Of a DNA stretch of 64,000 bases, positions 34,065-42,720 are shown piece by piece (within the stretch, counting starts at the first letter, position 1; each line of letters opens with the position of its first letter). The notes beneath the pieces are model-generated. The model had not been told where the DNA came from and ran no database searches. It worked only from the letters and a program-made list of their open reading frames with translations. The position numbers and the translations under genes are program-made. Location: assembly GCA_027682585.1 (NCBI GenBank), contig JAQCZH010000002.1, positions 248,001-312,000 on the forward strand. The letters run 5' to 3'. This DNA comes from Lachnospiraceae bacterium AF51-6-b8A. Lineage in GTDB: Bacteria > Bacillota > Clostridia > Lachnospirales > Lachnospiraceae.

Positions 34065-34851
34065 TGAGAAAAGGCCATTTGCCCCCTGCCTTACGGCAGG
34101 CAATCTCCTCCGGTGTCAGATAGTGCAGACCGATCTGCGTCAGGCCATGCGCCGGAGCCGTCGGTCCTGCCAGCTCCCGGTTCATCCCCTCGAGAATCTG
34201 CTGAAATGCCCTGGGACTGGTTATCCCGGCTCCCACCTCAATCAGGGTTCCCGCAATAATGCGCACCATATTGTATAGAAAGCCGTCACCGCAGAGACGA
34301 ATGCGAATCAGATTGTCAGCACTCCTCGTCACATTAGCCTGATAAATAGTCCGGATCCGGGTCTTGGACTGCGCGTGAATGGAAGCGAAAGAGCTGAAAT
34401 CATGCTTCCCCAGCAGACAGTCAGCGGCTTTCTGCATCCGCTTCTCATCCAGATCATAGTGATAGAAGAGGCTGTCCCTGCGCATGGTCGGCATGGGAAA
34501 ACGCCGGTTTAGAATCCGATACTCATAGGTCTTATAGGACTCCGAGAAGCGGGGATGAAAATCATCCGCCGCCAGAGAAGATCCCTGGCAGACGATATCT
34601 TCGGGCAGGTACTGATTGAGAGCGTAGGCGATCTTTTCTGCCGGAATCCGAGTCTTCGTCTCAAAGAGAATCTCATTGCCCATCGAGTGAACTCCGGCGT
34701 CCGTCCGGCTGGCTCCGACACAGGCAATCTCCTCTCCCAGCAGTTTCGAGAGCCCAGTATTCACCACTTCCTGCACGGAAATGCCGTTTGGCTGAACCTG
34801 CCAGCCGCAGTATTCTGTCCCGTCGTAGGCAATGGTCGCTCTCACCCGCAC
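34042..34851 (-). CDS. truA: tRNA pseudouridine(38-40) synthase
   Basis: 269 residues; GTG start at 34851 after GAGAGGAGACAATT. It begins IAYDGTEYCGWQVQPN; the catalytic aspartate is D51 in GASRTDAGVHS. It modifies U38-U40 of the tRNA anticodon arm. It sits between ecfT and rplM, the common Firmicutes order. Confidence 0.96.
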   Translation of the reverse strand: MRVRATIAYDGTEYCGWQVQPNGISVQEVVNTGLSKLLGEEIACVGASRTDAGVHSMGNEILFETKTRIPAEKIAYALNQYLPEDIVCQGSSLAADDFHPRFSESYKTYEYRILNRRFPMPTMRRDSLFYHYDLDEKRMQKAADCLLGKHDFSSFASIHAQSKTRIRTIYQANVTRSADNLIRIRLCGDGFLYNMVRIIAGTLIEVGAGITSPRAFQQILEGMNRELAGPTAPAHGLTQIGLHYLTPEEIACRKAGGKWPFLIDSERPL

Positions 34852-34955
34852 AATTGTCTCCTCTCACAGTCCACACTGTAATCTATCCAAAAAGAAGTCT
34901 TTTATCTCACAGAGATTCATCCATATCTGCGTCTCCCTGAAACAAATCCGGCTGT

Positions 34956-35076
34956 GCTGGCCTCATTTCTCCGGCGATTCAGCCCTGTCTGCGCCCCGTC
35001 CTCCCGGGTCAAAGACATCCGCGCTTGCCTCATTCCTCCGCGATTCGGCCATGTTCCCTCCGCCCGGGATCACTCT
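34956..35076. repeat. Imperfect 67-bp tandem duplication between ecfT and truA
   Basis: GCTGGCCTCATTTCTCCGGC at 34956 recurs as GCTTGCCTCATTCCTCCGCG at 35023, and CTCCCGGGTCAA recurs as CGCCCGGGATCA. The 249-base gap holds no gene on either strand. Confidence 0.5.
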
Positions 35077-35100
35077 TTTCTCCTTACCGCTTCCGCTGTT

Positions 35101-35913
35101 TTAGAAAGTGATTCCCGGCATATAATGCACCGCTGTCAGCACTGCCAGGAAAATGCAGATGATGACATAGGAGATGTGATCTCTTCTGGCATAGATCAGA
35201 GGCTTCATCTTGGTTCTCCCCTCGCCTCCGTTATAGCAGCGCGCCTCCATAGCCAGGGCCAGATCATTGGCCCTGCGAAAGGCAGAGACAAAGAGAGGCA
35301 CCAGAAGAGGAATCATATTTTTCGCCCGTCGGATGATATTGCCCTGCTCAAAATCGGCGCCGCGGGCCATCTGCGCTTTCATGATCTTATCCGTCTCCTC
35401 AATCAGGATGGGAATAAAGCGCAGAGCGATCGACATCATCATTGCGATCTCATGAACTGGCACTTTCAGTCTGCTCAATGGATGAAGGGCGCTCTCCAGT
35501 CCGTCCGTCAGCTGATTGGGCGTCGTGGTCAGGGTCATGACAGAAGAACCCACAATCAGAAAGATCATCCGAACCGTCATGAGGATAGCATTTTGCAGAC
35601 CCGCATCGGAGATGACAAGAGGTCCTAAGACAAGGAGGGCATTGCCCGGTGTCAGAAAGAGGTTAAAAAGACCGGCGATGACTAAAAGCATCACGATCCC
35701 CCGCAGACCTCTTAACATGAAAGAAACCGGCACCTTGGAGAGGGCGATGATCAGGAGGGTCCATGCCGTCACCAAAACATAGCCAATCGGATGATTGACC
35801 AGAAAAAGAACAATGATAAAAATCAGGGTTTCAAAGAGTTTTACCCTGGGATCCAATTTATGAATCACAGAATCCGCCGGATAGTACTGGCCCAGAGTCA
35901 TTTGTCTGAACAT
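35101..35913 (-). CDS. ecfT: ECF transporter transmembrane protein
   Basis: 270 residues; AGGAGGCATT before the ATG, which overlaps the end of ecfA2 by 16 bases. Several membrane helices. The coupling helices carry the short Ala-Arg-Gly type motif seen in MKAQMARGADFEQG. EcfT joins the two ATPases to interchangeable vitamin-binding S components encoded elsewhere. Confidence 0.95.
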   Translation of the reverse strand: MFRQMTLGQYYPADSVIHKLDPRVKLFETLIFIIVLFLVNHPIGYVLVTAWTLLIIALSKVPVSFMLRGLRGIVMLLVIAGLFNLFLTPGNALLVLGPLVISDAGLQNAILMTVRMIFLIVGSSVMTLTTTPNQLTDGLESALHPLSRLKVPVHEIAMMMSIALRFIPILIEETDKIMKAQMARGADFEQGNIIRRAKNMIPLLVPLFVSAFRRANDLALAMEARCYNGGEGRTKMKPLIYARRDHISYVIICIFLAVLTAVHYMPGITF

Positions 35914-36776
35914 AATGCCTCCTGATCTCCCGCTGCAAAGTTCTTGAGGATTTCCTCCCTGGCCTCTTCGACCGTCGTCACATCTGTCGACAAGTCAAAA
36001 CCGGCCTCCGCCAGATCATGAACCAGATACGTCACCTGGGGGGCTGCCAGCCCCATCGTTTCCAGTGACCTGTAGTGGGCAAAAACTTCCTTGGGGCTTC
36101 CGTCAAATTTCGCCCTGCCCTCATCCATGACAATAATCCGATCCACATAGTTGGCCACATCCTCCATGGAATGCGAGACCAAAATCACCGTAATCTTTGA
36201 CTGTTCATGAAGTTCCTTGACCAGGTCAAGAATCTCATCCCGGCCCCTGGGATCCAGGCCGGCTGTCGGTTCATCCAAGATCAGAATCCTGGGCCTCATG
36301 GCCAGAACCCCGGCAATAGCAGCCCGGCGCTTCTGCCCCCCGGACAGATCAAAGGGAGAGTTCCCATAGAGACGCTTGGGAAAATGCACCAGCTCCAAAG
36401 CCTCTCCGGCCGCTTCTCTTACCTCCTCTGCAGACAATCCCTGATTCTTCGGCCCAAAGCAGACATCCTCGAAGACCGTCGTCTCAAAGAGCTGATGTTC
36501 GGGATATTGAAAGACCATGCCTATCTCCAGGCGGAGCTGGCGCAGATGATAGTCCGGTGCGTAGATATCCTGCTCTCCCCAGTAGATCTTTCCTTCTGTA
36601 GCTCTCAGCAGGCCGTTTAAGTGCTGAACCAGCGTTGACTTGCCAGATCCCGTATGACCAATGATCCCGATGAAAGACCCGTCTTCAATGGTCAGGCTTA
36701 CATCATCAAGGGCCTTGATCTCATAGGCGGTTCCGGGACTGTATGAATATGTCACATGCTCTAAGCGTAAAGGCAT
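35898..36776 (-). CDS. ecfA2: ECF transporter ATPase EcfA2
   Basis: 292 residues. Walker A GHTGSGKST, signature LSGGQKRRAAIAG, Walker B ILILDEPTAGLDP. FQYPEHQLFETTVFEDVCFG is the Q-loop pattern of EcfA2. Partner of EcfA1 in the shared vitamin/metal ECF module. Ribosome binding site TAGGAG; start 17 bases after ecfA1. Confidence 0.95.
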   Translation of the reverse strand: MPLRLEHVTYSYSPGTAYEIKALDDVSLTIEDGSFIGIIGHTGSGKSTLVQHLNGLLRATEGKIYWGEQDIYAPDYHLRQLRLEIGMVFQYPEHQLFETTVFEDVCFGPKNQGLSAEEVREAAGEALELVHFPKRLYGNSPFDLSGGQKRRAAIAGVLAMRPRILILDEPTAGLDPRGRDEILDLVKELHEQSKITVILVSHSMEDVANYVDRIIVMDEGRAKFDGSPKEVFAHYRSLETMGLAAPQVTYLVHDLAEAGFDLSTDVTTVEEAREEILKNFAAGDQEALCSDK

Positions 36777-36793
36777 TCTATGCTCCTATCTGA

Positions 36794-37747
36794 TCACAAG
36801 GTGCCGTTCCAATCCTGTCCGCCCGGATCACTATCTTCTGGGATCAGCTCCACAACGTCGTTATTGGCATGACCATAGCCGCCCGAGCCACAGCATTTTA
36901 ACGAAAGAAGAGCAGAGACCAGTTCCTGTCTGGTCAGAATCCCCTCGGGAATGGCCAGACCTGCCTCCCTTAATTCGTGAGCCAGAAGGGTGATCTGAGG
37001 CACGGTCAGCCGATAGGCCCGCAGCTGCTTTACATGAGAGAAAACCTCCCTGGGAGTCCCCTGCAGAACAATCTTGCCCCGGTCCATGGCGAACACATAA
37101 TCTGAGTCCACCACCTCTTCCATATAGTGAGTAATCAGAATGATTGTGACCCTCTTCTTGCGGTTGAGTTCATGAACCGCCCGCAGGACTTCCTCACGCC
37201 CCTTGGGATCAAGCATAGCCGTCGGTTCGTCTAAGATAATGCACCTGGGTTCCATGGCCATGACTCCGGCAATCGCCACCCGCTGCTTCTGACCGCCGGA
37301 CAGGCGGTTTGGAGAGTGACTGTGATACTTCCACATGCCGACAGACCGAAGGGCATTCTCCACCCTCTGCCAGATCTCCTCCGTGGGAACACCGATATTC
37401 TCCGGGCCAAACCCCACGTCCTCCTCCACGACGGAGGCGATAATCTGATTGTCCGGATTCTGAAAGACCATGCCGGCTGTCTGACGAACGGCATAGGTGT
37501 TCTGCGGATCAGCCGCATCGTAGCCTCCCACATAGAGTGTTCCCCCGCTCGGGACCAAAAGAGCGTTGAGATGCTTGGCCAGAGTCGACTTGCCAGACCC
37601 GTTATGACCCAGAATAGAGATAAATGCCCCTTCCTCCACTGTCAGATCCACACCGTCCAAAGCCATAAATGAAGCGACCTTCTCTCCTTCTTCATTGTGG
37701 CGGACGTATTCATGTTGCAGGGCATTTGCCTCAATCATTTTAGGCAT
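36794..37747 (-). CDS. ecfA1: ECF transporter ATPase EcfA1
   Basis: 317 residues, slightly long because of a C-terminal tail of ~35 residues rich in Gly, Asp and Asn (CCGSGGYGHANND). Walker A GHNGSGKST, Q-loop VFQNPDNQIIAS typical of EcfA1, signature LSGGQKQRVAIAG, Walker B CIILDEPTAMLDP. The extra tail is not common to the family. First gene of ecfA1-A2-T. Confidence 0.95.
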   Translation of the reverse strand: MPKMIEANALQHEYVRHNEEGEKVASFMALDGVDLTVEEGAFISILGHNGSGKSTLAKHLNALLVPSGGTLYVGGYDAADPQNTYAVRQTAGMVFQNPDNQIIASVVEEDVGFGPENIGVPTEEIWQRVENALRSVGMWKYHSHSPNRLSGGQKQRVAIAGVMAMEPRCIILDEPTAMLDPKGREEVLRAVHELNRKKRVTIILITHYMEEVVDSDYVFAMDRGKIVLQGTPREVFSHVKQLRAYRLTVPQITLLAHELREAGLAIPEGILTRQELVSALLSLKCCGSGGYGHANNDVVELIPEDSDPGGQDWNGTL

Positions 37748-38257
37748 TTACATATCCTCCGGGGCCCAGTGCAGGCGGTGCAGCTGCCCCTTGGTAGTCA
37801 TCTGGTCAAAGTGGTTCTGACGCAGAGCCTCATAAGCCACAATGGCGACGGAATTAGACAGGTTCAGAGAGCGGATCTCCCCCTGCATGGGAATGCGGAT
37901 ACAGCGCTCCGGCTCTCTGATGAGAATCTCTTCCGGAATACCCGCCGACTCCTTTCCAAACATAATGTAGTCATCCGGGTCATAGGAGACATCTGAGTAG
38001 ACATGGCGGCCCTTGGTCGTAGCCATCCAGATCCTGGCGTCCGGATTCTTTGCGCAAAAATCTTCCCAGTCCAGATAGGTTCTCACATCCAGCTGCTTCC
38101 AATAATCCATACCGGCGCGGGCCAGATTCTTGTCATTGATAACAAAGCCCAGGGGCTCGATCAGATGCAGGGTCGCTCCAATGGCCACACAGGTACGGCC
38201 GATATTCCCGGTATTGGCCGGAATCTCCGGCTCGTGCAGGATAATGTTTAAGGACAT
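37748..38257 (-). CDS. trmL: tRNA (cytidine/uridine-34-2'-O)-methyltransferase TrmL
   Basis: 169 residues; GGAGGACGGGTAA before the ATG. SPOUT fold: NIILHEPEIPANTGNIGRTC at the start, DYIMFGKESAGIP and IPMQGEIRSLNLSNSVAIVA forming the knotted SAM site. It methylates the wobble ribose of tRNA-Leu in known members. It abuts both neighbours, so it is in the same operon. Confidence 0.93.
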   Translation of the reverse strand: MSLNIILHEPEIPANTGNIGRTCVAIGATLHLIEPLGFVINDKNLARAGMDYWKQLDVRTYLDWEDFCAKNPDARIWMATTKGRHVYSDVSYDPDDYIMFGKESAGIPEEILIREPERCIRIPMQGEIRSLNLSNSVAIVAYEALRQNHFDQMTTKGQLHRLHWAPEDM

Positions 38258-39427
38258 TTACCCGTCCTCCCGCAACTGTGTGACAAATGCCGCCAGGCGG
38301 TCCAGCGCCTCCCGCAAATCGTCAATGGAATAGGCGTAGGAAATGCGGATGAATCCCTCTCCAGAGGCCCCGAAAGCGGATCCAGGAACTACAGCCACCT
38401 TCTTCTCATTCAAAAAACGGGTGGCAAATTCCTCAGAGGTCATGCCAAATTCAGAGATATTAGGGAAAGTATAGAAAGCGCCCTCGGGAGTAAAGCAAGT
38501 AAGTCCCATCTCCTGAAACCTGGTCAGAACATACTTGCGGCGGGCATCATACTGCTCCCGCATGCCAGCGACCTCCTCATCGCAGTTGTTAATGGCCTGG
38601 ACCGCGGCATATTGAGAGGTTGTGGGAGCGCACATAATGGCAAACTGATGAATCTTTAACATCTGGGACAGGATATGTCCGGGGGCACAGGCATATCCCA
38701 GCCTCCAACCAGTCATGGCAAAGGCCTTGGAGAAGCCGTTGATCAGGACGCAGCGCTCCTTCATACCCGGCAGGGAGGCGATGGAAACATGTTCCAGGCC
38801 ATAAGTCAGTTCCGAGTAGATCTCATCGGTCAGAACAAAGAGATCATGCTTGATGACAACTTTGCGAATATCCTCCAGATCCGCTCTCTCCATAATGCCG
38901 CCGGTTGGATTGTTGGGAAAGGGCATGATCAGAATCTTGGTCTTATCCGTAATTGCCGCTTCCAGTTCCTGTGCCGTCAACCGGAATCGATTCTCCTCCT
39001 TGAGGGGGATCTCGACAGGACGGCCATTGGCCAGAATCGTACAGGGTAGATAGGAGACATAGCTGGGGGTCGGAATCAGTACCTCATCGCCGGGATCCAA
39101 CATGGCGCGCAGAGCCAGATCAATGGCCTCAGATCCTCCGACCGTCACCATGATCTCACTTCTGGCATCATAATCCATACCATAGCGGCGCTTAAGATAG
39201 CCGCAAATCCCCTCTCTTAACTCCAGAAGCCCAGAGTTGGAGGTATAAAAAGTACGGCCCTGCTCCAGAGAGTAAATGGCCTCATCCCGGATCCTCCAGG
39301 GAGTATCGAAATCAGGTTCCCCCACACCCAGAGAGATGGCGTCCTGCATCTCAGAGACAATATCGAAGAATTTACGGATGCCTGACGGCTGAATCGTCGT
39401 AATCGTCTTTGAAAGAGCTTCTCTCAT
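38258..39427 (-). CDS. Class I/II PLP-dependent aminotransferase
   Basis: 389 residues. PLP lysine K234 in NGFSKAFAMTGWRLGY; NNPTGG and DEIYSELTYG complete the aspartate-aminotransferase type I-gamma pattern. Its ATGA overlaps the stop of the Lrp-type gene. Members near an Lrp regulator in Firmicutes are often annotated as PatA or AspC-like; the amino acid substrate is not readable. Confidence 0.9.
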   Translation of the reverse strand: MREALSKTITTIQPSGIRKFFDIVSEMQDAISLGVGEPDFDTPWRIRDEAIYSLEQGRTFYTSNSGLLELREGICGYLKRRYGMDYDARSEIMVTVGGSEAIDLALRAMLDPGDEVLIPTPSYVSYLPCTILANGRPVEIPLKEENRFRLTAQELEAAITDKTKILIMPFPNNPTGGIMERADLEDIRKVVIKHDLFVLTDEIYSELTYGLEHVSIASLPGMKERCVLINGFSKAFAMTGWRLGYACAPGHILSQMLKIHQFAIMCAPTTSQYAAVQAINNCDEEVAGMREQYDARRKYVLTRFQEMGLTCFTPEGAFYTFPNISEFGMTSEEFATRFLNEKKVAVVPGSAFGASGEGFIRISYAYSIDDLREALDRLAAFVTQLREDG

Positions 39428-39915
39428 AGGGACACCTTCATTCTGCTATCACGGGTCTCCACAGACAGAATCGCCCCGTGATCCTTGTACTTCTTCAGGA
39501 TAAAATTGGTTTTGGTCGAAAGAACGGAATCCAGGGTAGACAGCTTGTCGGACACGAAAGAAGATACCTCCCGCAGAGTCTTTCCCTCAATCGTAACCAT
39601 CAGATCAAAACCGCCGGACATGAGATAGACGGAATTGACCTCAGGATAGCGATAGATCCGCTCTGCCACGGAATCAAAGCCCATGCCCCGCTGGGGTGTC
39701 ACAGAGACTTCGATCATGGCGGAGACGCTCTCATTACCGGCCTTCTCCCAGTCGATCAAAGTCAGATAACCCGCGATGACATGATCCGCCTGAAGCTGTT
39801 CTAAAGCATTCATAACGCTGGTCTCATCCGCGCCAATCATAGCTGCCAGATCATGGATGCTGATTCTGGCATTGTGCTCCATATAACTTAAGATCTTCTC
39901 TTCTAACTTACCCAT
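39424..39915 (-). CDS. Lrp/AsnC-family transcriptional regulator
   Basis: 163 residues; CAGGAGGCGGAAG before the ATG. An N-terminal winged helix (ISIHDLAAMIGADETSVMNA) is followed by the RAM ligand domain (VNSVYLMSGGFDLMVTIEGK). It overlaps the aminotransferase start by four bases and so probably controls its own operon in response to an amino acid. Confidence 0.9.
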   Translation of the reverse strand: MGKLEEKILSYMEHNARISIHDLAAMIGADETSVMNALEQLQADHVIAGYLTLIDWEKAGNESVSAMIEVSVTPQRGMGFDSVAERIYRYPEVNSVYLMSGGFDLMVTIEGKTLREVSSFVSDKLSTLDSVLSTKTNFILKKYKDHGAILSVETRDSRMKVSL

Positions 39916-40915
39916 CTTCCGCCTCCTGTTTCATATTCAGACGATAGAGTTCATCGGTCTGCGGCATCTCTAAAAAACGCTCTTCCTCTTCGCTGAAGAG
40001 AATTCTGGCATTGGAATCCGTAGCCTTGCCAATCACGCAGGCCTCAATTCCCGCCTTTGCAAGAGCCATAACCAGGCCATTTCCGTCTGCTGCCGCCATA
40101 AGCATACAGCCGGAGGAGATTAATTTATAGGGATTCAGCCCCAGGTACTCACAGATCTCCACGGTCTCCTGACGGATGGCAATCCGCTTCAGATCAATCC
40201 GGCATCCCACACCGGAAGCCTGACACATCTCCCAGATCGCCCCGTAGATACCACCCTCCGTGACATCGTGCATAGCCGCCACGCCGAACGAGACCGCAAT
40301 GCGCGATTCCGGAAGCACGGACAGTTCCTGATCGAAGGCGGCAGCCCTCTTCACCAGTTGATCCGGGAAATGCCTCCTGAGTTCTTCCTCCCGGTCTTTG
40401 GCCAGAATAGAAGTCCCCTCCAGAGCAATCGCCTTGGTCATCACAAAATCCATGCCCGGCTCAGCCCCACCCGTTGTGATCAGATGCCCTTTTCTGACTT
40501 TACCCAAACCGGTCACAGAGATAATGGGCTGGTTGACCTGCGCTGTCACTTCTGTGTGACCGCCCATAATCTGCATTCCATCTTCCAGGCATGCGGCCTC
40601 CGCCTGTCGAATCATCTCCCTTAGCTCCGGTTCCGTCGTATGGTCGGGCAGCAGAATTGTCAGAAGGACGCCCACCGGTTCCGCTCCTGCGGACGCCAGA
40701 TCATTGCTCGTAACACGAATCGCCAAATGGCCAATATCCCTGGCCGTTCCTGTGATCGGATCTGTGGACAGAACAAAGACCTCATCCTCCGCCAGCTGTA
40801 CTGCCGCGCAGTCCTCTCCCACCCCGCTGCCCAAAAGGACTTCCGGTCTCTTATTATGAATCTGTCTGATGACTGAACGTTTTAAGACACTTTCGGATAC
40901 TTTCCCGACTCTCAT
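39908..40915 (-). CDS. AIR-synthase/HypE-like protein
   Basis: 335 residues from ATG 40915; a TTG 33 bases earlier is possible and the ribosome binding site is weak. PurM-like fold: GSGVGEDCAAVQL, VSTDPITGTARDIGHLA (ATP/metal loop), SNDLASAGAEPVGV and MHDVTEGGIYGA. It resembles HypE but the terminal PRIC cysteine motif is absent (it ends KQEAEDG). No hydrogenase genes are present. So it is a HypE-like ATP-binding protein of unknown role, as often found before Lrp-aminotransferase genes in Clostridia. Confidence 0.8.
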   Translation of the reverse strand: MRVGKVSESVLKRSVIRQIHNKRPEVLLGSGVGEDCAAVQLAEDEVFVLSTDPITGTARDIGHLAIRVTSNDLASAGAEPVGVLLTILLPDHTTEPELREMIRQAEAACLEDGMQIMGGHTEVTAQVNQPIISVTGLGKVRKGHLITTGGAEPGMDFVMTKAIALEGTSILAKDREEELRRHFPDQLVKRAAAFDQELSVLPESRIAVSFGVAAMHDVTEGGIYGAIWEMCQASGVGCRIDLKRIAIRQETVEICEYLGLNPYKLISSGCMLMAAADGNGLVMALAKAGIEACVIGKATDSNARILFSEEEERFLEMPQTDELYRLNMKQEAEDG

Positions 40916-41013
40916 GGCAACTGCTTTCTGTGACAATTCCGTCCGCAACTCTTAAAAGGCTGCAATCCATCTGATTTTAGCAGTTCGGCAGACAGCAGTC
41001 CACAGGCTGGTCC

Positions 41014-41118
41014 TCATCTCATCAGGAAAGGAACAACCATTGTGACCATCATCGTGATAATCAGAACAAGGATGATTACCCCGGAGACAATTCTCTGTTT
41101 CTTGGAACGGCGGTTCAT
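41014..41118 (-). CDS. DUF4044 small membrane protein
   Basis: 34 residues from ATG 41118 (AGGAGTCGTT upstream). A basic start MNRRSKKQRIVSG leads into one hydrophobic helix. This length and layout fit DUF4044, tiny single-span proteins of Firmicutes with unknown function. It follows the MntP-like gene by 13 bases and may be co-transcribed. Confidence 0.7.
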   Translation of the reverse strand: MNRRSKKQRIVSGVIILVLIITMMVTMVVPFLMR

Positions 41119-41131
41119 AACGACTCCTCTC

Positions 41132-41722
41132 TCAAAAATGAATCAGGTGTAAAATACTTCTGAGCAGAATTTCCAGTCCGGCGATCCAGAGCAGAATGCC
41201 TCCGGCAGCATAGACCAGAGTCTTTCCCTCATAGCCAAAGCGGTAACCGACAAAGATTCCCAGGACTGCCGCCAAAACAGATGAGATCAGAATCACCACG
41301 AAGACTGTAAATGTATGTATCCCCAGAAACCCACAGGCAAGACCGGCCAAAATGGTATAAATACTTGCTACTGCGATAATCTTGGCATACTGCTGTACCC
41401 GAATTTCTCTCCGGGACTCATGCACCAGTTCCCTCCGCACTGCCTTAATCAAAAGACGCAGACCCAGGAAAGCAAAAATAATAACCGCTGTCCAGGATCC
41501 CCATCGGTCCGACTTCAGATGCCAAGTCTGCGCATGCACAATCGTGTTGCTGACCAGATAACCGAAGAAGAAGAAAATCTGTTGCATCAGGACCACCAGA
41601 CCGGTGACATAACTTAATGTCCTGCGATTGATCTTGGCCAGCATCGCGCCCTCAATTTCCAGAGCGGCAAAAATATCCAGACTGATCCCGGCAACAATCA
41701 GTACAATTTCCAGTAAACTCAT
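41132..41722 (-). CDS. MntP-like manganese efflux membrane protein
   Basis: 196 residues from ATG 41722 (GAGGAAAGCAGAA upstream); the longer frame to 41887 lies in palindromic non-coding DNA. Six membrane helices. IVAGISLDIFAALEIEGAML places an acidic residue in helix 1, as in MntP and related cation exporters. The second half has GFLGIHTFTVF and GYRFGYEGKTLVYAAGGILL. The cation is not certain. Confidence 0.7.
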   Translation of the reverse strand: MSLLEIVLIVAGISLDIFAALEIEGAMLAKINRRTLSYVTGLVVLMQQIFFFFGYLVSNTIVHAQTWHLKSDRWGSWTAVIIFAFLGLRLLIKAVRRELVHESRREIRVQQYAKIIAVASIYTILAGLACGFLGIHTFTVFVVILISSVLAAVLGIFVGYRFGYEGKTLVYAAGGILLWIAGLEILLRSILHLIHF

Positions 41723-41793
41723 GTTCTGCTTTCCTCTATAATTCAAAACAACTTCTTCAAAACAACTTTCCCCGCGCTCCGAATCCGCACCTC

Positions 41794-41893
41794 GGGAACT
41801 TCGTTCCCTCGGTCGGTTTGCTCCGCACACCTTCTCAGACGCATGCATATGCTCCCCCACATGCAAGCATGCGGGAAACATATGCATGCATCT
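41794..41893. repeat. Large palindromes between tetR and mntP-like gene
   Basis: A hairpin GGGAAC/GTTCCC (41794-41808) is followed by a 57-bp interrupted palindrome. In it AGACGCATGCATATG (41837-41851) pairs with CATATGCATGCATCT (41879-41893), 14 of 15, and an inner CATGC/GCATG stem. No T-run. It may be an operator, mRNA structure or cruciform; I see no manganese-riboswitch motif. Confidence 0.65.
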
Positions 41894-41906
41894 GGCGGAT
41901 TCTACG

Positions 41907-42479
41907 CTATGTTCGCATATCTCGAAAGACGTCTACGGCGGAATGCTCCCAGACGTGAAGAACTGCCGCCGCAAACTCTTCTGTAGGCAACCGCATTCCA
42001 TTTCTGATCCATCGCAGAACCAGATAACTCATAGACTGACTGTAGTAGTCTGCAATCAGCTCCGGTGTCAGCCAATCATAAGCCAGATGGGCATGAATAT
42101 TCTCCACTTTGGCTCCGGCCAGAATACGCTCCGCAATACAGGAACTCAAAATCTCGCTGAAGGAATTCTGCCCCTCCAGCCGCGAGGCATTCAGGTAAAA
42201 CTCTCTCTCTTCCTGTATCTTTCCGAGAACCTGCATCACCGCCTCCTTGATCCGGCCGTTCGCCAGCATTTCTGTCACCGGCTCCATCAGATCTTTGCGG
42301 ACGATCCATTCCAGCAGTTCATACTTATCCTGAAAATGATTATAAAAAGTGGGTCGAATCACCCCCGCCTTCTCTGTGATCTCGCGAATCGTGATCTTCT
42401 CAATCGGCCGTCGGACTGCCAGTTTCTTCAAACTCTCTGCCAGAAGCAGATCTATCGCATTGCTGCTCTCGACACTCAT
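41907..42479 (-). CDS. TetR-family transcriptional regulator
   Basis: 190 residues from ATG 42479 (TTGAGGAGTAAT upstream). N-terminal HTH: IREITEKAGVIRPTFYNHFQDKYELL. The C-terminal ligand domain is of the DhaS/TetR_C type (MSYLVLRWIRNGM). Last gene of the P-type ATPase operon, so a likely self-regulator. The ligand is unknown. Confidence 0.9.
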   Translation of the reverse strand: MSVESSNAIDLLLAESLKKLAVRRPIEKITIREITEKAGVIRPTFYNHFQDKYELLEWIVRKDLMEPVTEMLANGRIKEAVMQVLGKIQEEREFYLNASRLEGQNSFSEILSSCIAERILAGAKVENIHAHLAYDWLTPELIADYYSQSMSYLVLRWIRNGMRLPTEEFAAAVLHVWEHSAVDVFRDMRT

Positions 42480-42480
42480 A

Positions 42481-42720
42481 TTACTCCTCAAATTCCATTG
42501 TGACGAAGTAGCCCTTGGCCGTCTCCCTGACGTCTTTTACCACTCCCTCTGTCGATTTCAGCCGTTCCAAAGTGCCATAATTCGCCGACATGCCATAGGC
42601 ATGCTCCAGCGTGTAGTAATAAGAGTTCGGCAGAGCGCTCTCCTTCACCGAAAGCCGCTCTCCCTTCTTCACCACATCCAGGAGTTCTGCCCGCTCCATC
42701 TTGAACTCCATCTGTCTCAC
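42481..42720 (-). CDS. Conserved small hypothetical protein in the ATPase operon
   Basis: 79 residues; the GTG start at 42720 overlaps the stop of the DUF308 gene (GTGA) and has GAGGAGGATATAGACGG upstream. It is mixed alpha/beta: ERAELLDVVKKGERLSVKES, NSYYYTLEHAYGMSANYGTL and EGVVKDVRETAKGYFVTMEF. I do not recognise the family. The tight coupling to its neighbours supports it as real. Confidence 0.65.
   Translation of the reverse strand: MRQMEFKMERAELLDVVKKGERLSVKESALPNSYYYTLEHAYGMSANYGTLERLKSTEGVVKDVRETAKGYFVTMEFEE

Noticed and set aside
41723..41887. N-terminal 55-codon extension of the MntP-like protein
   Set aside because: It would translate the palindromes, and the inner ATG has a good ribosome binding site and starts the first membrane helix.
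41723..41906. Manganese (yybP-ykoY) riboswitch before the MntP-like gene
   Set aside because: The region has strong palindromes but I could not find the conserved riboswitch core.
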